Of a DNA stretch of 64,000 bases, positions 23,627 to 35,255 are shown in pieces (position 1 is the first letter of the stretch; each line of letters opens with the position of its first letter). The DNA comes from Nephromyces sp. MM_2019 (lineage: Eukaryota; Apicomplexa; Aconoidasida; Nephromycida): contig JADHZB010001395.1 of the NCBI GenBank assembly GCA_015657535.1, forward strand, positions 1-64,000, written 5' to 3'. The notes beneath the pieces are model-generated. The model did not search any database. It was not told the DNA's origin and saw nothing but the letters and a program-made list of their open reading frames with translations. The position numbers were made by a program, and so were the translations under genes.

Positions 23627-26128
23627 ATGAACTCCAAATTAAGGTCTTTTGTAGGCTTTCATGACAAGCTATTCTTCGTGCTATTTACCGTCTTCACTCA
23701 TGTAGCGGCACATAGTTTATATATTACATGTCGTTCAATCTTCAAAATAAATTTGAAGCTAGGGTTGCGGCATTTCGAAGGCAAGGCTTGCTTTTTATTC
23801 TACCATGCTACATCGTTTACTCCTTCGCGCTGTTGCGTCACTCCGACTGTTACCTCTCAGGGAATCAAGAATTTTGAATGGAAACTGGAGGGAAAGAAAG
23901 GGATTATTAAGGAGATGAGCGGCCTAGGGACTGAGATGACAGCAGATGATGATGGGATAGCAGAGGTCGCTCAGAAGCGAAACTCCACAGGAAATTGCTT
24001 CAAAGAAAAGTCGGATAATACGAGGAAAGTACAAAGGAGGTACACAGCCGCAGAGTTACAGACGCTGCTCTTGGATGACTCCCTAGCGAAGTTGGACTTA
24101 CATGACAAGAGTAGTTTTGGGATAAGCAAAGATTCGGATAGAATAAATAGGCGGGATGATCTCTTTAACGAAGGTATTGATGCGAAGAATTGTTGCTACC
24201 CTTTGATAATGACTTGGATATTAGCCGATATACATTTGCCTATAGCAATATTTGTTATTGATATTACTTTTTTTGACGTCTGCTATTTAAGTTGTGTTCC
24301 GTTATTACTCAGAGTGACGCCATGACTTTTCTGAGCAGTTTTGCGTATAAACTTCCCTCTCGTTATTTCAAATCACACATGAGAGGGATTTTGACTGATT
24401 TTCACTTTCCATGATAAACTTTCCATTACAGAATGTTCTAAAGTACTCTGAGGCTTCTTAAATGACTAGATTTGTTAAAATATAAGGACGGCGTTTTTTT
24501 TCTTATTGCGCATGCTTTATGTAATGGCTAGTTGGCTTTATCCACTCAATAACTATTTAAATAGAATAGCTTATTCTTCGTTGGTTTCAGCCGCTTGCCA
24601 CTTATCCTTTTTGTTTTAGTTTTTCCTCTTGTACGGCGGAAAAACCCATTTTTTGTTGCCTTCCTTCAATCAAGCGATATCTTTATTCCGCTGAATTTGT
24701 GCGTGAAAGTCATTATTTTAGCCACCAACTCTCTCCCGATGAAAGCGATTTTTATTTTCCGTTTCAGGCACCAGTGTAAAAATAAGCTTTTGGTTTCCGC
24801 CTACTATAGCTGGCTTTGAAGTGGATAATAGTTCTCTGGCGTCTGGTAGGCAGGCAGTTTTAAAATCCCCTCCCTTTTCGGATAACCCGAAATTAATTCC
24901 CAATGGTGTCACCCTAGCTGAACGGAACCTCATTGAAAGCTTACTTGGCCGCCCACCAAAGGGATTAATTGGAGTCGCCAAGTATAGTTCTAGAGGCATT
25001 CCTCAGGTACTAGCTGTTTCTCCTTTAATTTCTGATTCTAGTGAAACAATTTTGGCGGAACGTCAAATGTGGGTGCATACCCGCGCGACCTGGCCACTCC
25101 TACCCGAACAAGCGGATGCAGTTTGGCTGCCTTTCCCTACTACATTTTGGTTATGCGATCCGGTGCTTATTGAAAAAATTTCTAGCATAGAAGCAAGCGG
25201 CTGGATTAAAAAGTTGGAGCGTGAAATTCAAGAAGAATGGGCAGAGAAGGATTTGCTGAATCTTATGTGCGATCATCTGAGGTATATATGGAAACGATGG
25301 AAACTTTTGGATGCAAGCGTAAGATTTCATTTTCAGAATACTGCAAAAGTCTCATCACAATGCTCAGCCCTTCGTTTAATTGAACCTTCTGTAGGTGAGT
25401 GTAGTTCCAGTACTAGACTGACACTGGAAAGGCGGAACGGCGATCCAAAAGTTGCTCGAAAGCCAGGAAACTGCAGGAGCTCGGGTTTTTCGGATAATTT
25501 GGATGAATCTAAGATTTCAGAACATCATGGTGATTACGATAGTGAAACACACTTGATGCCGAATGATAAGGATGAAAATAAAGTTATTATACCTAAAGGG
25601 ATAGAGGCGAAAACGAGCAAAAGAGGCGACTTATCTTGTGAAGTTGATGTGTGCGCAGATACGAAAGCAAATAATGTACATTTTAAAGCCCCTGTACAGC
25701 CACTTAAGGATTCCGGTAGTCACACGGGATCCGTAAGCGATGGTGAAAAGGCTTCGAGTATACGCAAAAATACTGCAAAATTTCCCGTGGATTGTGGTAG
25801 AAATGATGATAAGGGAAGCTTGGTGATTTGTATGAATAGTATAGCTCATTCTGTTGATGAGCTTGCAGAGTCAGTCCCTGAAGCGAAGTTTGCTGGAGAT
25901 ACTTCGCCAATGGCAGGCCCCCCAGCAGAAAAGAGGTTGCCTCATGTACTCATGAGTGAAAGTTATTTGAGGAACGTATTGAGATCCCTCCGAACAAAGG
26001 GGATAGGAGGAATTAGCAAGTTCAGCAAGATTCGATGCCTTCATATGTTCTATGCGGCTCACCTTATAGAAAAAAATACTATAGGGGAGTTAATGGATAA
26101 AAATTTTGAGATTGACAAGCTAATATAA
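23627..26128 (+). CDS. DUF501-domain protein with signal peptide
   Basis: Two exons, 23627-24173 and 24810-26128 (intron GTATTG...ctatag, phase 1), give 621 aa. The ATG at 23627 opens MNSKLRSFVGFHDK followed by a hydrophobic stretch LFFVLFTVFTHVAA, a likely signal peptide; upstream codons in frame start only with TTG. The DUF501 first half is at about residues 227-320: LLGRPPKGLIGVAKYSSRG, then LPFPTTFWLCDP and a helix SSIEASGWIKKLEREI. A hydrophilic spacer of roughly 200 residues follows. The C-terminal part, FSKIRCLHMFYAAHL near residue 600, matches the CLHAHYA-type end of DUF501. The family is best known from bacteria and has no assigned function that I can state. The leader suggests secretion or an organelle. 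Family assignment rests on remembered motifs. Confidence 0.8.
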
Positions 26129-29100
26129 CAATTAGGGTCGTACCTTCAAATTCTTGTGTGCTGATATTGGTGCAGATTGCTGTAGTTTAATTTTTCTTAA
26201 TTAAGGAGGCTTTTTTATGGGTTTTACTCACATCTCCGCACTGAGTTTCTTTGTTTAACTGGTTAGAGAAAATGATATAATTCTGTTGATAGTATTACTT
26301 TGAAGCGATCTTTTCTACCCTTTGTTTTATTTTGGCTTGACGTTACTCTTTTTTAGGGCAAACTTTCCAGTCGCTTGGCTATTAATTGTGTCTTTTAGTG
26401 CATTCTTGTTCTCTACTTTGAATTTGTTAGTATGAGGCACTATTCCATTTTCTTGAATACTTGTTTCTTTTAGTTCGCCTGCATGATATCGTTATGCTAA
26501 TGCTCCCATTCCTCTTTCGGACTCATACAAGTTTATTCTTGTTTTGTGAAGTGGCTTCATCTCCGAGAGGAGACTATTTATCCCTAATTTTCGAGTCCTT
26601 GCTGTAAGGGTGTTAATAGTTGTCAAATCTTTGGAAGGAGATTCTTTCGTTTGGAGTCGTATTTATCCAGCGCTATCGCGAAGATTTATGGCTAGCGCGC
26701 TCTGTTTTGTTGTGAACTGAAGCTAATGAGAGTTTACTGCATGATTTCCTCGGAAGCTGATTTTGGACTCTTATTCTCTCTGATAATATGCACAAATTTC
26801 AGGATTCCAGGTTCACACAATTTCCTGATTTTATAGACTTATACTGAGGCTAGTACAAAGTGTTTAGCTTTCATCTTTTTATGCATTAAAACACGTGATT
26901 TATCTAGTACTGGATTTTTTGGGGGCGACCCTGGATCGGGCCCTTTTAATTGGCTTTTTAAATCCTCAATTTTTGGTATCACCATGAAGCTCCCTCTCTC
27001 CCCTTCTTTGCTCTATGGCTTATTCTCTGTTATCTTCAGTTTATGGAATGTCTAGCTCTTACAACGGCTTGAGATTTCATCATTGACTACCTTCTACAAC
27101 TCTTTCTATAGGAAATCCATCTCTGAATTTCAGTTGCCCTATTTAGAATTTTCCATGTTTCATAAGAACTTTGGTGTTGGGTCTACTTTTCACCATTATT
27201 ATTATCACACATTAAGTCTGCAGACTGTAATCATCGTAAATATTATGGCTATCATGCTCCATAGAAGATGAGAGGTAGATTACGCTGATTATCTAATCTA
27301 TAGGCATCATTAGCTATTCATGCATCATGAGCCATCAAAAAGCAGAATGTCCTATCTTTCTTTCCTTTTGTGAAACTCTATATCATCGCAACTTTATTTC
27401 ATTGCTTCAGATGCGAAACCTGTCGATTTACTGTTTTAATTCACCAAGAATTACGGTGGGATAAATGTATAAATCGCGCACAGATTTATATCAGGTCATT
27501 CAAATTTTTGTTGACATCGTGAAGAACGTGTATGCTGCATACCGTATATCGTGTAAATCTTGCTAATGGCATTAATGGTTGGGAAGGTAGATACAAGCTA
27601 GGACGAACACAACGCAGCGCGCAGCCAAGACTCTTAGAAACAGAGAGTAGTCTAGGAGATCTCGGAGTGCAACAGCGAAGGTACGACTGTGTGCCTTTTT
27701 GATCCTCTGGCGTTTATCGGTCTTCCAGGTTGAGAACCTTTATTAAAGGCCGAATCTTACGAATGAGATAAAACTATCATCTTATTCAGACACCCTTACA
27801 GAAATGGGCAAGAACGAAAATGATAGTTTTTAGTAAGTAGCAAGGGTTTCACTCTTGTCTAGCAAGCTATATGTAGTCTGACTAGTCTTAGTTCCTGTTA
27901 TGTATGAAAAATAATAGGAGTCTCCCTGTTTTCCTATTTCATCTTTCTTTAATGGCCATTCGAGGTCGAGTCACGCAAGAATGTAGCATAGCGTAGAATG
28001 TCGAATCTATGGACACTCGATAGCTTTTATGGAAAAAATATATCTTGCGTATACTGCTCGCCAGGGCCTCCAAAGTCGAGTTGAGCGAGTAGGCACGAAG
28101 TAAAGTAAGAAAAAAAGCTGGGATAGGGATAAAGGAAGGCGCTATTAATCAGGACCTAGTGGAAAATCAGCAGGTAGCAATTCTCCTCTACCATGGAGCT
28201 GGGAGGTCGAGGACATTGTAAATATTGGCTGAAGGCATAATTTTTATATGGAATCTTATTATTTCAGGGGCATGATATCAAGAACACTAATTAGTATGGG
28301 CGTTCGAAAACGCTTTTCTAGATGTAATTTCAGCCTTGAGCTTCACTTCTGGGTTCGAAAAGCGTATGCTACCTCACATAATTACTTGTGTATAATGGCA
28401 TTTTTGGTTTTAAAATGGTACCCACGCATGATTTTGCCGGTAGTTGTTAGCTTTAATGAGAGGAGGTCTCATGATTTTACTGTACATTGTGCTAAGGTTT
28501 AATATTTTTATCGAAGGGAATAATACATTTCCTATAAAACTTTGTGAAAATGAGGAATGTCATATCTAGATATAAGAATGGTAAGTAAACACGCTGAATC
28601 TCCCTCTCAAACTTTCTTGATACCCACAAAAAACCACTAAAAATGATACAATGGATATTATGCAAAGTATCAATACGAACTTTTGCTTTGCCATAAACCA
28701 ATAATAGCGAAAGCAGCAGGTTTTCATTGTATAAAATAGGTATTTATTGGTGTTCTATACGATATTTCTGTGTTCAACGAAGGTAATGATGGCTCATGTT
28801 TATATGAATACAATATTTTTCTGCTTAGCTCAAGTAGTTTAACTGCATCCTTAACATCAGTTTCACAGTGGTTTCTAGACATTAATACTTTTTTTTTTTG
28901 AGGTTTATACATTTCTTGGTAGCTTGCAATTTTAAAAATTGACGGTGGAGCTATACATGTTGCTAGTATCCTTAGCTCTCTACTAACCAACCCAGTTGAA
29001 ATTGACGTTATTTTTGGATCACAGCTAGCAGCTCTCTGTACATCGTGCAGCCTTTATTCGCAAACGGTGTGCACTATTGGACAAACATGCATTATTACAA

Positions 29101-30761
29101 GAGCTTTATACATGAATGCTCTCTAGCCCTTACCCGAATAGGGTCATTCCTGCTCGTGCACAGACAGCCCATATAAGACATACTCGCCCAAAAGGTGCCT
29201 ACGCGTTCACACTTCAAGACGGTTTGCAGTTTGCACTTAACTAACGAAAAACGCTATTTTTCATTTTCATGATGAAGGTTCGTCAAGCCCATCGTGATAT
29301 TTTGAATGCTGTGCTAAAAATTCTGGGTTATCAAACTTGGCTGGAATCGTTTAGATTTTTGACTGGGTCATGTTGAGGGAGAATCATGGAACTTTTTTTT
29401 TCAAGGCCCCTAGTGAAGTGCCAGAGCTTACACACGGATTCTCAGCTACCTCCACTGTTCACACACAAAAGTTTAAGCTGCAGATCGCAAGAGCCTGAAG
29501 ACAGTTGCTACGATTGTTGCTAAGCGATGTCAACTCACTTTTTCCTTGTTTGCAATGCAAGCCGGGAGCATGTAGCACTGTGACTTCATTTCTGCACTCA
29601 TGCCTATGATGGTAACATACACATGCTCACTGTCTTCCTGGCAACCGGAGGATAATGGGAAAAAAGTTGATGTTTGGTCACTCGTGTCTGCTTGTTTTTT
29701 TGACATGCGGCTGCCTCCTATAATTCTACTAACGCAAGCATAATTTTACTGACGCCAGCGTGATGTTTGCGGCAATTTGCGAGATTTCTTTAACCACTGC
29801 GGTGAGCGCAAAAGGGTAATAATATAAGGTCTATTCGCCTTTTATACTTCATGTAACTTGTTTTGCCCTGCTTAAATAGGTAAGAGTACCGCGATATGAT
29901 CTCAGGAGTCACATTAGCTAAATGAAATTGCTCTCTAGAATGAATAAGCGAAGGTTACAGCAATGGCGACTCCCAGTCTAAGGACTGAATGCACACCACA
30001 TGAATACGAGCATACTGAGCCATTGGCAAGCTTACGCTTACTTAATTTAGAATGAATAAATTTTTTTGCGAGGGTACTTTCCTGTGAGTTCGTGCTTTTT
30101 GGCAGTTAATGATAAGCAGATTCTTTACGATGTGCTAATATTGCGACCAGTTAATGGTCTGCTGTGTGCTTTTTAAGCATTCCCTTTCGTTTCCCAGGTG
30201 TCAAGCAGCTTAAAACTTTCATTCTTGTGTCTTGTATATTTTTTAACTGTTGAGGTGTCTCAAGGCAATTTTTCCCGCAGCACTTGTTTCGTGTACTGGT
30301 TTAATATTTCTGTTTCCATAGTTAAGCAAACAGTCTGATAATTATTACCATCGTATTTAGTTCGAAATGTAAAAATCACTTAGTAATTGTTTTAGACTAT
30401 GCGGTTGGAAATTTTTTTTTCTGCGCGGAATGCTAGGGTGTCATTATCTTCTTTTTCAGGCTATAAAGCAGAACCTTCACTAATTTAGGCAATCCAGGCT
30501 TACCTGCAAGACGCTTTACTTTTTTTGGTTAATCCCATAAGGATGGTTTTTACCTGCAGAGCTTTGGTAAATAAGGTGTGATGGCCCTCTTCGTGCCCAT
30601 CTAATAGACTGAGTATCAGATTCATAGAAGTGATCCACTTGACTAGAAACTCTTCCCTTCTGGGGTTTAAAATTTGAGAAAATTTGCATTACTGGCTGCT
30701 CCACTATCACTGTACTTCGGCATCTTGAGCTTCTTATGATAAGGGTCTAGCATAATTCAGC
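26129..30761. other. Intergenic region between DUF501 and Cks genes
   Basis: About 4.6 kb with no recognisable gene, RNA or repeat. Short open frames (27083-27271, 28248-28502, 28724-28990 on minus, and an unlisted stretch at 29269-29378) have mixed composition but no domain and no consistent splice chain. The Cks promoter presumably lies at the right end. Confidence 0.5.
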
Positions 30762-32424
30762 ATGATTTCTACAGGTGATAAGTCCAAGTCACCCTCCAGT
30801 GACAACTTTAGTATGCTCAGGGATACGAGAAAATCACACATCAAACCTACCTTCATACCTGTAGATCCTCAAATCTCTGCTAATGTTAACTGCGAGTATA
30901 TAAAGTCCGATCTTCTGGTGTACCCCTACAAAGTAACTCCGCATGGTAATCCTACTTCTTCTCAAGCTGAAGGAGTCTCTGAATTATATATAGACTATGC
31001 TGAACTTATTTTTAACTGAGCTCTATTATGCTCGAAGTACTAGTTTTTATATTTAACGCTGATAAAGCGTGTGGCCTACAACTTGTTGCATCGTGTAATT
31101 CTGAAGTTTGATATTTATTGCTATGATTGAAGAGTCGCACATCCGCTTATGCTGTTTATTTTTATATGCCTCAGCTCATATTTCAGGTGGCATGGAATAG
31201 TTATATCTTTATTTAGTAAATAGCTTTGAATTGCACGCTTTGATGTTGAAACTAATTAGACGGGCTTTCTGTTGTAGCGCCTCTATTTAAACCATGCGCA
31301 AGACACGAAGTGGCATCATTCCAATAAGACTTTTTCTTCATGAGTTGTGACTCTGATTCAGTGAAATGTGGTGATACTGATACTCAAGGACGTTTTTAGC
31401 ATGTATTTTTATATTTCATGTACATTTTTTGTTCAAACTTGCTTTCAGGGGATGTTTATTACTCGCCTCGTTACTATGACAGCCGTTACGTTTATCGCCA
31501 TGTAATTCTGTCAAATGGAGTTAAGAAAGCAGCTGAAACATTAGCTAAAAATTCCCCTAGTAAGATTCCAGTTCGAATTTTTGAATTCTAATTTTTGGCT
31601 GTAACTGTATGACTGAAGTGTTCCCTTCATTCTTTTTGGCTGAAACTAGTTACTCTGAAATATACTCGCGTTACCCCTCTTTTTTTGTCAGTGTTCTTTT
31701 CGTCGCTCACTGAATGTTACCAATTCTCTATCATTTTATACGAATAGTAAAAATTTGCAAAACAATGTGCTCATTAAGGGGCTTGTACTAATTATCAGGC
31801 GGGCTGCTCAATGAAGAGCAGTTTATTCATCAACTGGGCATTGATTTGAGCCCAGGTTGGGAGCATTTTATGCGTTTCAAAGGAAAATTGCGGGAACTTA
31901 TATTGAGAAGGCCCCTACCTGAAGATGTTGATCATACTGGAGCTCCTGCTAATGCAGATGAGGTAATTATTGAACTGATAAAATTATGCGTTAGGCTCTG
32001 TTTACTTGTTGCGTCGCTTTTTCAAGGGAATAAGAGGTCAAACACTTGTGTGTGCTAAGCGAAGCTGATAGTGAAATTTTGTTTGTTCTCATGCTATTTA
32101 TGTAAAAATTCTTTTTCTTTACCCGTATCGTTCATCGGGACTCCTGCAATATTTTTTCAATGTAAAGATTTTCAATATTTCATGAGGCTTATGGCCCTGA
32201 ATTGGTGTGTACATTCTTTTTTATTAATTGGCTGCTCTTTTGGAATATTTTACCTTCTTACGAGCTTTGTAGTTGTCTCGGAAAAATTTATTCTTAATTT
32301 ATAAACTGTTTAGCAAACGGACCTTTCGGACAATAGCGATATTGAAGACGGTCAAGAGATTCAATCGCATGCTTTAATGAACAAAGCAGAAAAATTGCAA
32401 ATACAGCCCAATGGTATTTGCTGA
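30762..32424 (+). CDS. CKS1: Cyclin-dependent kinase regulatory subunit (Cks1/Suc1 family)
   Basis: This small protein binds cyclin-dependent kinases and docks phosphorylated substrates. Exons are 30762-30945, 31449-31559, 31799-31962 and 32314-32424 (TGA), all GT-AG with matching phases, 189 aa. The Cks fold is clear: GDVYYSPRYYDSRYVYRHVI, then LLNEEQFIHQLGIDLSPGWE, then HFMRFKGKLRELILRRPLP. These match the family's IYYSDKY, EYRHV, LGVQQSQGWVHY and LFRRPLP blocks, with FMRF where others have YMIH. The N-terminal 61 residues and C-terminal 60 residues are extra relative to the usual 79-110 aa. A second in-phase donor after nucleotide 30774 (ACAG|GTGATA) would remove nearly all of the N-terminal extension, giving a start MISTGDVYYSP. 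A donor-like GTATTT near the stop leaves the 3' end slightly open. Confidence 0.9.
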
Positions 32425-34145
32425 TTGAATTGCTAGTGCCAACTTTCAGCGCAAAGTTTTTATCACGAGAGTGAAATCCTGAATCATTGTGAAAAAACAA
32501 GATGGAAATACCAAATAATTTTAAGGACTGCTATATGATTTCCAAGAGGGCTAGTGAGCGAACGAAGGTTTCATATAATCAATGTCAGACTGTTTAACGG
32601 TAGCTCAAGTCTCGCTATTAATTGATTTTTTGATTCTTAATATGGGTTGAAACTGCAAAGTATCCATTCTTCACTCACTAGAATAAAAAAAAATTTAAAT
32701 ACATGATTGACTGCCATACGCTGATCTCATCACTTCGCTGTGATTTATATATACAGTGCCAAAAAAATAACATTCCTAAGTAAAATATGTTAAAAGAAGC
32801 CTATTTGGGCTGAAAGTTTTACTTTTCATATTTATTATGATCGTAGCAACAGCTACAAAAGCTTAACTATGCTGCTTATCTTTAATTTTCTTTGAATACA
32901 TCTATTTTATTGGGTTGGTTTTATTTTTTACCTAGCTCTTTTGCTTTGGTGTTATCACGGTCCAAGCTGCTCGATGAAATGTTATTGGTGCTCGCGATGT
33001 CAAGTTTTTTTGTGGTTTGAATTTCGTTTGTATGCTGCAACTTGGGTCACTGTTAAGGTTTGGGCAGTCTAGCTGTTGTCCCAGAAATTTGGAATATGTT
33101 TGAGCTTTACGAAATTTGGCAGCCTTCTTTAAGTTGCTGGATAAACGTTTAATTTGCTATATTAAGAGATTTGAGGAACCATTACCGGTTCTTTTCTGTC
33201 CATCTTGAATAGCACGAATATCCTTGAGGTGGCGAAGTAAGGTACCTCAGTATTAATACATATAAATACTGAGTTTGCTATATGTACATTCGTATGCTCA
33301 CGTTTACCCCGCTTCACTATTGGTGGGACAGGCCGAAATCATGCTGTAGGAGGCGCGCATTATGATTTTTGTCCTGGAGTTACTGTGTTGCTTTTTGTAT
33401 AGATTGAACTTCTTTCAATCCCCGGAAGTTTCTTTTTCCTTTTATTCAATTCTTCTAGGGCTGTTAGGAAGCCTACCTGTTCTATTACATTTTTCATGTG
33501 TGATGCTGAGGGGCAGGTGTCATGAATGACAGAATGACACTATAAACCCAGTAACATGAAGGTGTAGTCTCAAATATAAGCTGAGGAAGATGTAATTGTG
33601 CTTTAAGATAAAAAATATCAAGTCTTTGAATTTTTTATAAGCTGCTTAGCTGCCGTTGGGCAATTATATCCAATTGGGTTTGACACTACTACCATTGTGA
33701 CAATCTTCTTTAGCGCGTGATGCGGAAATATACGTGCAACTCGGTATCTCTCGCTTGAACTTATTGACGGTTAAATTTTGTTTACCCTCGTGCCACCCCA
33801 AGGGGCCAAGGACCAGCCTTTTTATTAGTTTGGATTCAGCTTTTGGTTACCACGTCATAGAAGTAACTGTGCCTTCCCGCAGTCTCTTGCTTTGATATAA
33901 TATATATTTGCTTCATTGACCGAAAATAAGAGCATTGTGGGAAAAGTGAGCAAATGCTTCCAACGTGTACTGTTAAGAGTTTTTTCTCTTTAATTTCCCC
34001 AATTGTTCTCTTTTCTTTTCATTTTGATTACTTGTTCGCCCTATTTTCCCGAGTTTATTTATTAATATATACCCATTCAGCTCTTTGTTTGCATTTGTCT
34101 CAGATCTGCAGCTTGAGAATTTGACCGATTCAATTTCTCGTTAAT
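32425..34145. other. Intergenic region between convergent Cks and membrane-protein genes
   Basis: About 1.7 kb between two converging genes. No open frame with a recognisable product and no repeat was seen. Both 3' UTRs and poly(A) sites should be here, but none could be pinned down. Confidence 0.5.
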
Positions 34146-35255
34146 CTATGTCACTGGCATGAGATTTTTTTTTTTTTTTTTGGCAAATTTCACGCAGCAA
34201 AGACCAATAATGAATAACGTTATGATGCATGTGATCACTGCGAAAGTGATGAAGAAGATTTTCTCGGAACTGCTGCCTGTGCTTTCCACCGTTTGAAATT
34301 GCGGCCCTGCTTGTGGGCCAACAGTCTGCTGGACTCCAGGAATAATTTGTGGCTGAACACTAGGGGCGGTAAGAAACTCCCTCCCTGTCACCTGTGGTAC
34401 TGGACCTTGAGCACTTTGCTGCATGCCTTGCAAGGTGCTGTTAAGCAGAGTGCTTCCCAAGGCCCCTGCTAAAGGTGGAAGACCACCTGCAGTGGAGTTG
34501 ATGCCGAGAAAATGTTGATTACTGCTTATCGATCGTGAGCTAATTTGCTTATGGTTGCTTTGCGACCTCGTGTTATTCCGCCACAACTTCGAGTTTTCCA
34601 TGCTTGCTTGTTGCTGCGGTATTTGATACCGGGCTTCATATTCATTATGGCGGCTAGCACTGGAGCGTCCTGCTAACTCTGGGGGGGCTTTTCCGGCACC
34701 AATATTTTCCTTCTCATGCTGAAGAGCTACTAATTCGCTTTCCTGTATTACCGAGTTCTCAACATGTCTGTTTTTTTTAATTGGATAATTGCCCCGCTGT
34801 TTCTCCTTGAGAATTTGTCGTATTGCGTCCTGCATGCTAGTTGTATTGTATTTTTCTATCATTCCTCTGGGAGCTGCATCTGAACTTCCTTCTGCTGAAT
34901 GCCCTGAATTGTTCTTAGTGAATGTTGTATCATCAAACTTAGAGGCTAGCTCGACTGAATTTGTGGATATTGCATGGTACGAATCTGGGTTGCCTCTAAT
35001 GGTTCCCTGAATTCCGATACGGTGCGCTGTTGGCACATCTGCTAGCTTTATTGGAATTATTTCAGAGGTTTCAGCAGCCCTGGCTAATACGTAAATGATT
35101 AGAAGATGCGCTAGAGTGCAGACCTTTAGCTGATTCTCTCTAGTTGACGTAGGCATATTTCCCCGTTTCCATTTATGCGTTTGCTGGTATGACACAATTG
35201 AACGATATGCATTTTTTTCCCCTGGAGTTTTTATAAATATTCGCTGCTCCAGCAT
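34146..35255 (-). CDS. Predicted type I membrane protein, unknown function
   Basis: An uninterrupted 369-codon frame with an ATG at 35255 and a second ATG at 35156 (residue 34). Starting at the second ATG gives MPTSTRENQLK followed by VCTLAHLLIIYVLARA, a convincing signal peptide, so 35156 may be the true start. The middle is hydrophilic, Gln/Ser/Asn-rich, with several N-x-S/T sites (for example YNTT, NNTR, INST). Near the C-terminus IFFITFAVITCIITLFIIGL is a transmembrane helix at about 333-355, followed by a poly-Lys stop-transfer and a short tail. The topology is therefore a glycosylated surface or endomembrane ectodomain. No family is recognised. The Lys run is coded by a 17-base homopolymer (T on the plus strand, 34165-34181), so the last few residues depend on its exact length. 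Neighbours are Cks, convergent, and EMC2, divergent. Confidence 0.7.
   Translation of the reverse strand: MLEQRIFIKTPGEKNAYRSIVSYQQTHKWKRGNMPTSTRENQLKVCTLAHLLIIYVLARAAETSEIIPIKLADVPTAHRIGIQGTIRGNPDSYHAISTNSVELASKFDDTTFTKNNSGHSAEGSSDAAPRGMIEKYNTTSMQDAIRQILKEKQRGNYPIKKNRHVENSVIQESELVALQHEKENIGAGKAPPELAGRSSASRHNEYEARYQIPQQQASMENSKLWRNNTRSQSNHKQISSRSISSNQHFLGINSTAGGLPPLAGALGSTLLNSTLQGMQQSAQGPVPQVTGREFLTAPSVQPQIIPGVQQTVGPQAGPQFQTVESTGSSSEKIFFITFAVITCIITLFIIGLCCVKFAKKKKKNLMPVT

Noticed and set aside
28248..28502. 84-codon plus-strand frame
   Set aside because: No recognised domain or splice chain; isolated in 4.6 kb of otherwise empty sequence.
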